Shown: positions 38,299 to 49,300 of the stretch, in pieces
Numbering within the stretch: position 1 is the stretch's first letter
Layout: every line of letters starts with the position of its first letter
Source of the DNA: Amia ocellicauda
Taxonomy: Eukaryota; Chordata; Actinopteri; Amiiformes; Amiidae
Direction of reading: 5' to 3'
Length of the DNA stretch: 64,000 bases
Assembly (NCBI RefSeq): GCF_036373705.1
Contig: NC_089868.1
Span: 18,396,520 to 18,460,519, forward strand
Notes under the pieces: generated by a model
Databases searched by the model: none
What the model was told of the DNA's origin: nothing
Seen by the model: only the letters and a program-made list of their open reading frames with translations
Made by a program: the position numbers and the translations under genes

Positions 38299-39801
38299 TT
38301 ATTGGCAACCTGTATTGGACATGATGATCACCTCCTTCACCACTGGCAAGGAATTGTCTACTTTTGGAAGTGATTTTTCACTACTTTCCAAAAAACTGTC
38401 CTCTTCCCCACTCAGATCATTCTTCTATTTCTTAATTGTTGGAAAGGACCCAGAATAGCTTTCATCATCCGGACTAGAAGAACTCGATTGCATTGTCACA
38501 TCCATCTCCAAGGTCTCAACCCTGGCTTTCAATTTTCTGATTTGAAACTGGGATTTTGTTCTGTAAATTAGAAACAATGCAACAAACTCCACCATGAAAT
38601 GTATTGTGCTCTCAATTTGTAATAGTTATAGTCAGATGCACACACAAATAAGCAGAGAAATAAAACTATACATTTAAAAAACACTTGCAAGAGGTTATGT
38701 ACTGCTAATTTAAATTAAGCAACTGACAGAAGAACACAATTAAAAGACTATAGTGCAAACAAATATAAAACTCTATATAGCTGATTTGTAGTGCTATGCT
38801 GAGAATAAGTAAACCACACATGCAGTTAATCATCTTGATTAAGTAAGGGGAAAGTTTCATAAAAGCAAAAACGAACATCGAAATGAGTTTAATACGTATG
38901 GAAGCCCATTTCTTTTGGGGTCAATTTGCTATCTCGTTATTATGACTTAGTATCTCGTTATTATGACTTACTCTAACGGGGACTGGGCATGCGTCAACAG
39001 GACGTGTGTAACGTAACGGGAGCAGCATTTGTAACCATGAGTGCATTAATTTATTGGTGAGCCACAGAACACATACATTAAAGTTACGGTATATAAAAAC
39101 AGACACACGTATTGTATTATGTATTATGTTTTTCTTAATACGTCCATTTGCATTTGAGACTATAAATCCAAACATTCAGCCATATATAACTGATCAGGAC
39201 AATTGTCTGCGGCCAATTATTAATTAAGAAGAAAAACATAATACATCATAAAATGCGTATTTATATAGCCTAACTGTAGTGTGTGTGTACTATGGCTCAA
39301 CAATAAGTGAATGCACTCACGGATACAAATGCTGGAGAACGAATGACGGGACGAATTGCTTGCGCCCGTTACACCCGTCCTGTTGACGCATGCCCAGTCC
39401 CCGTTACAGTAAGTCATAATAACGAGATACTAAGTCATAATAACGAGATACTAAGTCGGAATTATTAGATAGTAAGTCGTAATTATGAGATACTTAATCG
39501 AGATTATCAGATTGTAAGTCATAGTAACGAGATATCGAGTCATAATTATGAGGTAGCAAACTGAGACACACAAATAAATAAATAAATAAATAATACAAAA
39601 TAAAAGGGGCGCTTTTTTTTCGTGGCGGAAATGGGCTCCCATGAATACTAAAATAATTAATTAGAAAATTGTTGTGATACATTTACAATAATTATAATAA
39701 TAAATGCAATAAACTCACCGTATTGACTGGGTTTTGAATTTGCTGCTGACTGACGCTCTTCCGCTTCGCTCGTCTCTCAGACCTTTCACTTCGGGTCTCA
39801 T
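38299..39801 (-). pseudogene. Unrecognised two-exon gene or gene relic
   Basis: Exon 1 (39719-39801) starts at ATG and encodes 27 codons of a basic N-terminus beginning MRPEVKGLRDERSGRASV. It ends in phase 2 at the strong donor CG|GTGAGT. Exon 2 begins at 38560 after an excellent acceptor (TTTCTAATTTACAG) and, in exactly the phase exon 1 requires, encodes KSQFQIRKLKARVETLEMDV (coiled-coil-like). An acidic Ser-rich run with SSSSSPDDES follows. A TAG at 38425-38427 ends the frame after about 72 codons, but the same frame then continues for 41 codons of acidic sequence (LSGEEDSFLESSEKSLPKVD) to TAA at 38299-38301. The intron holds the 21-bp-repeat foldback. I do not recognise the family. The single nonsense codon suggests a pseudogene or a transposon-derived gene. 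Alternatively the coding look is chance, though the phase match and both splice sites argue against that. Confidence 0.4.
38898..39642. mobile_element. Foldback element with 21-bp subterminal repeats
   Basis: The ends are inverted copies of ATGG(G/A)AGCCCATTTC. Inside them lie tandem 21-bp units of the type TATCTCGTTATTATGACTT: two on the left (38929-38970) and seven, inverted and diverged, on the right (39410-39556). The inner arms (about 38972-39021 and 39361-39409) are near-perfect inverted copies containing GGGGACTGGGCATGCGTCAA. The core has no transposase. A small AAAT microsatellite (about 39571-39594) follows the right repeats. This is a non-autonomous DNA transposon of undetermined superfamily. 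Confidence 0.8.
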
Positions 39802-40110
39802 TGTAATTATTTTTTTGTTCTTGTTTAACGTTTTCTCTTCTTCCTCTTTTGATTTTTAATGTGTAATTAACAGAATTAAGCTAAACTCGTCCACCGTTGT
39901 CAACACTTCATTCAAGGGGGTGTGGGCGTTAGTCTGACTGCAGGGAGCATGCGCTGTTTGATTTCTGACTGGATTTTAAATTATTGTTATTATAAATTAC
40001 TGAACATAACGGAACATTAATTCTTATTTTTTAAAACGGCAATGCCGTCTGTCTATGCCGGACGAGTGTAGCGATTTTTGTTTAATTAATTGTTTAATTT
40101 CTTGTTATAC
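39802..40110. promoter_or_regulatory. CpG-richer patch upstream of unrecognised exon
   Basis: This patch upstream of the minus-strand ATG at 39801 has more CpG than its flanks (for example AACTCGTCCACCGTTG and ACGGCAATGCCGTC, the latter a palindrome). It could be the promoter of the two-exon unit, but no TATA box or other core element is definite. Confidence 0.25.
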
Positions 40111-42048
40111 GAATCTGTGCATAGCGGGGTATACCTGTACTGTAATTATATAATTGTTGTATGTCAAATTAATGTTGGTCCTTCAGGCCACATTATTGTA
40201 TGCACAGTTGAGATTTGAGTTTTGCGCTTAGGTTGTCCCAGTAAACCTTGATTTCCTGAAATTAACTAACCCTCATCCCAAATCAGTCCTCACAGAAAAG
40301 AAAGAACAAATCTGCTCACTTTAATAACTGGTTTAGACCATCTACTTCAAAGCTATTATCTCCTACTTTTTATTCTCCTAAAAATCCAGTGTTTAAAGGG
40401 GTTGCAGAGTGAAGACTGGGATCTCATACATGCATCTTTAAAAATAAAGCCCTTGGCATTTATGCTGCACCAACTCTTGTGTGTGGTATGTCAGGCTCTA
40501 GTAAACTTTGCAGATAAAAATCAGCATTTATTTTTACTTGGGCACACTTCGGAGTGCAGTGTCAGTGTATATCATATTGCTTTGATATCATTCTTCTTTG
40601 TAAGGATGGATAATTCTATGGGCCAATTCCTCTTCCAGCGTTGTTTCAGTAAAACCCTTTTTAAACATCCACTGAAATATGGATAGAAGAGGGCCCATAT
40701 CTTTACAGCACTTCCAGGAATAAACTATTTAATTTACTAAATTGTATATGCAGTCATAAGAAGATTATGAAAAGTAGTTTTATCCCACCATTGCAGAACA
40801 TAGGCTGGGACTATAGCACTGGAAAATGGAGCTGAACGAGAGGGTTTTCATTTTGGTAACTCTATGATGTTTAAGGTTTCATGTAATTCATTACATTGGG
40901 AACTGCGTTGGGCATTCTTGCAGTGGGCATCCTACCAGCATTAGTAAAATTGACAATAAGTGACTCAGCAATGTTTTTATCAATGCAAAGGGGACAAATT
41001 GAGTTATCACTCTATAAATAGTGTGGGTTGAGTATTTTGTCTTTGAAAATTAAATTGAAACCTATCGATTGGTTATAATTCCCTTCAGCATTGAGTACAG
41101 ACTACCAATATTACAGCACGACATGCAAGTTAGTTACTTTAGATGCTATCTAATTATACTTCTGTGATTATCGACAAGTGTGATAATACCATTTCAGAAA
41201 CCTCTACTTTCTCCAGAAAAGGCAGAACATGACCATTCAATCAAAATGTGGAGTTAAATGTATTCATAAAAAGCTCTGCGAGTCAGATTGTCTTTGTATT
41301 TTCCTCAATAATACATACATTGTACTTTAGGAAAATGAGAAACTAAAATCCTTTCTTAGCAGATTCCTCCGTTATCCCACACTTTTGTAAGCATTTTTTC
41401 GATCAGTGCCATGGGATGAGGGTGACAGTTATGTTGGTTGGGGGGGGATATTGCTTTGTATTGTTTGCTTTTCATACATTTAAATTAGAAGACCGAAGAG
41501 CTTGTTCTCATGCAAAAATCTTTCCTTTTCTGTATTGAAAAAAACATTTTTTTTATTGCTGAATTGTATTCTAAGATGTTCCCAGGGGAAGCATTTTAGT
41601 TGTCCTTTTCCTAACCTCAAAGATGCAAAATAAATGCAAAGTAAGGAACACTTCTCTTTAGGAAGAGATAACTGAATTGAGATCTAGTTGGAGTGCTTTA
41701 CAGCTCTAATGAGTACATCTGCATGCAACCACAAGCATTTGTAGCTGCCTCACAAGCAAAAAGTAGTCCTGTGGGCTTTCAGCTGTTGTTGTATGAGCAG
41801 ATTATTATAATTTACTGTGGCACATGGATAGAATCGGTTATACAAAGACTATTGCTTTTAAAAATGTTAATTACAAAATTACGACTACACAAGCTAAATA
41901 CTGCACTGAGATAAATGTTTGCTTTGGTCTCTAGAAAACGAAAATGTTAATAATTTCACTGATATACACGTTTTCCTTTGTTTTAAATTGTGAATGCAGA
42001 TATTACATTTATAAATATATTCAATATAGATTCATTCAATTGACAGTA

Positions 42049-42115
<67 letters not shown>

Positions 42116-42997
42116 TGATGATTTGTTAGGTATCACAAGATACCCAAATCTATAATTTATTCTGCATTGTAAAACTGTTATTTCAATACTTGTCCCAGTG
42201 GGTAATAAAGGTGGACATTTAGGATTCTTGCATGATATATAACATACTCTTGTAAGCCTGTAATTTAGTTATATGAGGCAAATACAGAAAATGTTACCTA
42301 ATATATAGTATAATTTTCTATCTGTAACCATGGTTAACAATTCTTACTCTTAATATAAAAATATATATCAATATTGCACAACTGCAGAAACATTGCTATA
42401 ACTCCTCACAAATGTATGCTTGAACATTTTATTATAAACGTTTACATACTAGGTTTATGTGTCAGTATGTGATGTTCGATGGACTAACACTGCCACCTGC
42501 TGAACTCTTTGATACTCATATGCAGTATAAATATGCAGATTATCTCTCAGAATTGTGTAAATCTGGAATTTTATATATATATATATATATAATTTAAAAT
42601 ATTTTTGCTCCGATTTTCCACACTGCTGATTTGGATCTCAGATGTGTTAACAGATTTCATATTTATATCTAGCTTACCAGGGAAGAGATTACATTTTCTA
42701 TTCCAATTCAAATCTAATCAGAACAAATAAAATATATAAAATACGTTATCTAAATTCACCATTGCTAAAAGTATAAAGCACGGTTTTATTGAATAACCCG
42801 ACATAACCAAAATATATTGCAGATTCTATACTGTTATTGACATATTAGAAGCTTAAATATGTCACTTAAAAGCAAATATGGTTTATAAACAATTGTTAAA
42901 TATAGTATAAAATGTATGTTTTAAATTAAAATTAACATTCATATCAAACCATTCTTAAAGTTTTAGATATTTCAGAAAACATATTAGTTCATTTTCT
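40111..42997. other. Non-coding stretch with TA microsatellites
   Basis: AT-rich, with no recognised gene. The GAS5 snoRNA host gene lies downstream of DARS2 in human, but no convincing C/D-box pair was found here. Confidence 0.4.
42053..42111. repeat. TA dinucleotide microsatellite
   Basis: About 29 consecutive AT units. A second, shorter run lies at 42572-42592. Confidence 0.97.
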
Positions 42998-43367
42998 TTT
43001 ATTTTTCCTCAAATGGTACATTATATATCACCCCTACAAAACAATATAATAAAATAAAACATACTCAACCTTTGACAGTGTAAACCACTCTGATGTACCG
43101 AGATTCTCGCCTCAGTATGGCACCCTTTGAAGCTCGGTAATAACTGAATTATCCAAAGAGGGGTCTAGAGGCAAAATGGAGTGGATTTCTTTCAAAAAGC
43201 CCGAAAGAGAATGGTGTCCACTTTCCTACATCATTAACGCCTGGTATCTTTACTGGATTTCACTATTGGTTGGGAAGGAAGGAAAGAAAATACATAACTC
43301 CTTTTAGGACAACTATTTTCATTCTTCTGATGGAGAAAAGTCACAGGAGAGAAAGTGCCACGGACGT
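42998..43367 (-). other. DARS2: Probable DARS2 3' untranslated region
   Basis: This is the non-coding sequence downstream of the DARS2 stop. The first AATAAA on the minus strand is at 42998-43003, giving a 3' UTR of roughly 370 nt if used. Confidence 0.45.
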
Positions 43368-46300
43368 TCAGTGCTGCCAAGGGCCCGATGGGGAGCCTTT
43401 GGACGAGTCCTCCGCCGGCCAGGTCACGCCAATGTGATACGGCTTCAGATCTTCAGCTGGCACGAAGTCTGGAGCGCCGCTCATGAGGTCGTGACCCCGG
43501 AAAGATTTCGGGAAGGCAATAACATCCCGTATACTAGGAGCTCCGATGATGATCGAGACTAATCTGTCCAGACCTGGGGAGAAAGGAAAGCTCACTGGGG
43601 TCAGTCTCTTTAGAATCAGACTGCAGGTTTATTGAGGTCATAGTATTTTTAGTTTTTTCTTGGGGAAGGGGGTGGAGCGGGGTTTGGCAACATTAATGTT
43701 ATAATGTTTATAAAATAAGACAACCGCAGAATGTTAAAATAAGCTTTTCTGCATTCCTACACATTAAGCCCAAGAGAATGAATTCCACACAGTTTAAGTT
43801 AGGCCACCTTTGCAGCCATTTCCCTAAGTGACCTCAGGTAACGCAGAACTCCTTTTAAACACTCAAATCTTCCTCTCTGGTGGAAACTATGACAGTCTTT
43901 CACATTCAATCAAATTCAGCTGGATAGCTCTCTTCACTTCTCGTTAGAGAAAATAACAACACAATAAACACACAGTTTCCTAGGGTCACACTAAGCACAT
44001 ACCCAATGCAATTCCCCCATGAGGTGGTGCCCCGGAGTCCAGAGCTTCAATCAGATGTGACAGCAGACCCGCATCCTCCTAAAGTACAGATCGGTCAATT
44101 ATAAATAATATATATATTTATAAAAGTACAGATACCCCCCCCAAAGACCATTATTCAGTTCCTTGTACCTTCAAAATCTTCTCCAGGACAAACCGCTGAA
44201 CTTCAGCATTATGAATTCGGATAGAACCGCCTCCGATTTCACAGCCATTCAGAACCAGGTCGTAGTGCTGGCCGCGTACCTATCAATACATAATAGAGAT
44301 ATAAGATAGTCAATAGTTTTCAGTTATGGCACACACAGCTTGAACGTCCCCAAATTACTCTAAAAAAAGTATAATATATATAATCCATGCAGTTTTTTTC
44401 TTAGAAAACCCCAGCATAGACAACCTTCTGACCTTGTGCGGCTGGGAGGTGAGAAGGTGCGCGTCGTCTGGGTGGGGGGCTGTGAAGGGGTGGTGGGCGG
44501 ACTCCAGCTGGCTTGGGTCATCCTCTCTGGGTAGAAATAGGGGGAAGTCCAGCACCCAGAGGAAATGGAAAGCAGTGGGATCACGAAGCACCACACCCTG
44601 CGCCTCCAGCAGCTCCGCGCACTGAAGCCTGAGCTTTCCCAGGACCGGACACTGCGGGGAGAAGAGGGCCACTGTGAAATACCACATGCTGTCAACAAGG
44701 AACAAACCATCATAATACATATAGTAGTCACTGAGGACCAAGGTAAAGTGTACTTTAATTATTTGTTTTTCTCAACAGAGCTACAGGTTTAGTCCTTATG
44801 CCTCATGTCTTGAATTAATAAAGTCTAATTTCCCAACTTACAAGTGGAAATGTTTATAAGCTCTCCAATAACACAAAATGTGGTGAGAAGAAGCGCTGTT
44901 CAGTATTTGACATGGACAGAGTCTCTCTTACCACCTCCTGTGGTGGTCCAGCAGCGATCACGATCACATCTCCAGGACTTGCGTCTGTCATCTGGCGCAG
45001 CTGCTGCCTCACTGCCTCAGACAGGCGTTTACTCAGGGGGGACTTCCACACACCATCTGGCTTCAGCACCAGCACGCTCACATCCTGGAAAAAAAGCCTA
45101 AGTGCCATCAACTCTGCATTCACAGGCGTTTAAGGAGATTTCTCACTAGCTATGGGTGTGCTGTGCACGACTCTGACATATACAGTACTCTGCAAAAGTT
45201 TTAGGCAGGTGTGAAAAAAATGCTGTTAAGTAAGAATGCTTAGTGAGTGAACAGAAGAACAATCTACATCAAATCAATATTTGGTGTGACCACCCTTTGC
45301 CTTCAAAACTGCATCAACTCTTCTAGGTACACTTGCACACAGTTTTTGAAGGAACTCAGCAGGTAGGTTGTCCCAAACATCTTGGAGAACTAACCACAGT
45401 TCTTCTGTGGATTTAGGCAGCCTCAGTTGCTTCTCTCTTCATGTAATCCCAGACAGACTCGATGTTGAGATTAGGGCTCTGTGGGGGCCATACCATCACT
45501 TCCAGGACTCCTTGTTCTTCTTTACACTGAAGATAGTTCTTAATGACTGTCGCTGTATGTTTGCGGTCATTGTCATGCTGCAGAATAAATTTGGGGCCAA
45601 TCAGATGCCTCCCTGATGGTATTGTATGACGGATAAGTATCTGCCTGTACTTCTCAGCATTGAGGAGACCATTCATTCTGACCAAATCCCCAACTCCATT
45701 TGCACACATGCAGCCCCAAACTAGCAAGGAACCTCCACCATGCTTCACTGTTGCCTGCAGACACTCATTCCTGTACTGCTCTCCAGCCCTACGGCGAACA
45801 AACTGTCTTCTGCTACAGCCAAATAATTCAAATTTTGACTCATCAGTCCAAAGCACCTGCTGCCATTTTTCTGCACCCCAGTTCCTGTGTTTTCGTGCAT
45901 AGTTGAGTCGCTCGGCCTTGTTGCCACGTCGGCGGTATGGTTTCCATGAAGGCCACTTCTGACCAGACTTCTCCGGACAGTAGATGGGTGTACCAGGGTC
46001 CCACTGTTTTCTGCCAATTCTGAGCTGATGGCACTGCTGGACATCTTCCGATTGCGAAGGGAAGTAAGCATGATGTGTCTTTCATCTGCTGCAGTAAGTT
46101 TCCTTGGCCGACCACTGCGTCTACGGTCCTCAACGTTGCCTGTTTCTTTGTGCTTCTTCAAAAGAGCTTGGACAGCACATCTGGAAACCCCTGTCTGCCT
46201 GGGAGAGACCTTGCTGATGCTTTATAACTACCTTGTGTCTTGTTGCTGGACTAAGTCTTGCCATGGTGTTTGACTTTTGACAGTAAACTGTCTTCAGCAA

Positions 46301-49300
46301 CCTCACCTTGTTAGCGGAGTGTTCCTCTGTTCTCTTGAGACTGTTGCTCACCCAGTTTTATTCGTCCTACACAGCTGTTTCTGTTTCAGTTAATGATTGT
46401 GTTTCAACCTACATATTGAATTGATGATCATTAGCACCTGTTTGGTATAATTGTTTAATCATATACCTGACTACACTCACCTAAAGGATTATTAGGAACA
46501 CCATACTAATACTGTGTTTGACCCCCTTTCGCCTTCAGAACTGCCTTAATTCTACGTGGCATTGATTCAACAAGGTGCTGAAAGCATTCTTTAGAAATGT
46601 TGGCCCATATTGATAGGATAGCATCTTGCAGTTGATGCGAGATTTGTGGGATGCACATCCAGGGCACGAAGCTCCCGTTCCACCACATCCCAAAGATGCT
46701 CTATTGGGTTGAGATCTGGTGACTGTGGGGGCCAGTTTAGTACAGTGAACTCATTGTCATGTTCAAGAAACCAATTTGAAATGATTCGACCTTTGTGACA
46801 TGGTGCATTATCCTGCTGGAAGTAGCCATCAGAGGATGGGTACATGGTGGTCATAAAGGGATGGACATGGTCAGAAACAATGCTCAGGTAGGCCGTGGCA
46901 TTTAAACGATGCCCAATTGGCACTAAGGGGCCTAAAGTGTGCCAAGAAAGCATCCCCCACACCATTACACCACCACCACCAGCCTGCACAGTGGTAACAA
47001 GGCATGATGGATCCATGTTCTCATTCTGTTTACGCTAAATTCTGACTCTACCATCTAAATGTTTCAACAGAAATCGAGACTCATCAGACCAGGCAACATT
47101 TTTCCAGTCTTCAACTGTCCAATTTTGGTGAGCTTGTGCAAATTGTAGCCTCTTTTTCTTATTTGTAGTGGAGATGAGTGGTACCCGGTGGGGTCTTCTG
47201 CTGTTGTAGCCCATCCACCTCAAGGTTGTACGTGTTGTGGCTTCACAAATGCTTTGCTGCATACCTCGGTTGTAACGAGTGGTTATTTCAGTCAAAGTTG
47301 CTCTTCTATCAGCTTGAATCAGTCGGCCCATTCTCCTCTGACCTCTAGCATCAACAAGGCATTTTCGCCCACAGGACTCCCGCATACTGGATGTTTTTCC
47401 CTTTTCACACCATTCTTTGTAAACCCTAGAAATGGTTGTGCATGAAAATCCCAGTAACTGAGCAGATTGTGAAATACTCAGACCGGCCCGTCTGGCACCA
47501 ACAACCATGCCACGCTCAAAATTGCTTAAATCACCTTTCTTTCCCATTCAGACATTCAGTTTGGAGTTCAGGAGATTGTCTTGACCAGGACCACACCCCT
47601 AAATGCATTGAAGCAACTGCCATGTGATTGGTTGGTTAGATAATTGCATTAATGAGAAATTGAACAGGTGTTCCTAATAATCCTTTAGGTGAGTGTATAT
47701 GCCTACAAAATCCCTGTCTTTGTGCAAGTGTACCTGGAAGAATTGATGCAAAGGGTGGTCACTCCAAATATGGATTTTATTTCGATTGTTCTTCTGTTCA
47801 CTCACTTTGCATTTAGTAAATTGATAATCTATTAACTTGTCTATTTTTGAAAGCATTCTTACTTTACAGCATTTTTTTTCACACCTTACTAAAACGTTTG
47901 CACAGTATTGTACCTTTGAGGTTATGATTCAGTAATGTAATTGTTCAGATTTAAATCCCATGACTAATGAACACCAAATAGAAATGGGTAAAAGCAGGCT
48001 GATGAATTGCATGTAATCAGCATCAGAATCTTCATGGTTAACACCTGCCATTTTATCCTTTAGAAAGAGAGTATTATATGTTAAGGAGGAGAACACACAC
48101 CTGGTTGAACTGCGTTTGGGCCATTTGTTTCAGGAATTCCAAATCCTTGTTCTTCAAATGTGTCTGAAACAGGTATTTTAATCACTCAAACATAGACATT
48201 TACACTGAACATACATATATATTTAAATGGCATACACCATCATTCAAAATATAAATCTACAGTTCAAACATAGTTAAGAAATACCTAGGACATTTTTAAA
48301 CTTAAAAGAAGAAGAAATGGTTTCTAAGAAAAGATATTTTGGATTGCAATGCTCTCGTTCTGGCCTGTGTATCTGTTTTAAGCATCAGACCAAGTTTTCT
48401 AGCCTTCAGCTTTGCAAGGATACAAATGTATGGCAGTGTCTTTATAAAATAAATGTTTTTACCTTAACGATAAGTTAAAACAGTTAAAGGGAGACATGGA
48501 CAGATGCTGATACTGATATAACTAAAAACAGAGAGAGACTGCATTTCAAATATCAATGTTGATAATTACAGACAGGATATGATGTTCCAGTTGTGAACGG
48601 CTCTAATAGACTTGAAAGACTTGTTCTCGTTCTAGACAGCACTGTTCTTACATATTCCTCCCATGCTGCAAATGAGTCTTCGGCTGGTACTTACCGCTCC
48701 ATTAGGCACACAGATTGCTTGAACACATCCCTCCGGTTTACCGAGGGCACCTCGTAGGAATCCGATATCTGTATTCCTGAATGCTTCACTGATGTCAACA
48801 AGCTTTTGTCAGAAAAACAGATTAAGAGCCATTTTTTTTTTATAAGCTTTGCAGATTTACATCTTATTTTAGAAAGAAAACGAAATTAAACCTCGTGACT
48901 GTTTCATGGCTATGAAATGATGATCATTAGCTTCCTAGAACAAACAGTAAATGTCACTTAGGAATATTTATGGCAATTTACTACCTGTTGGGATTCAGTT
49001 CTCACAATATTGTGAATCATAAAGTGAGAATCTGTAAAGGCAGAGCTAAGGGCTAATAAAGAGTGTGCTTAGCGCTCAGCGAGATATTTAAGGAAACATT
49101 CGAAACTGCCGTGATTAGCAAAGGTGAGCTGAGACTCTGGCAGGACGTATTTAGCAGGTTTTCCCATTTACCTTCATCCCAAAGCGAGTGTCAGGTTTAT
49201 CTACCCCATAGTTCCTCATGGCCTCGGCGTAAGTAATGGAGGGAAAGGGGGCACTAATCAGTGTCTTGTCCTCGGGCCAGGAGTGCTGCATCAGCCCTTC

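Larger units (their letters stand above)
45183..47910 (-). mobile_element. Older Tc1 element, interrupted by a younger Tc1
   Basis: Terminal inverted repeats of about 200 bp start CAGTACTCTGCAAAAGTTTT on the left and CAATACTGTGCAAACGTTTT on the right (minus strand). TA flanks both ends (45181-45182 and 47911-47912). The element lies in DARS2 intron 12 in the same orientation as the gene. Its right-hand part is split by the complete second Tc1 at 46474-47695. Without that insertion it is about 1.5 kb, a normal Tc1 length. Confidence 0.88.

Noticed and set aside
42113..42170. CTGATGA as a snoRNA C box near DARS2, sought for GAS5
   Set aside because: No D box with a terminal stem at suitable spacing.
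44434..44792. Plus-strand open frames over DARS2 exon 14
   Set aside because: Antisense shadows of a GC-rich coding exon.
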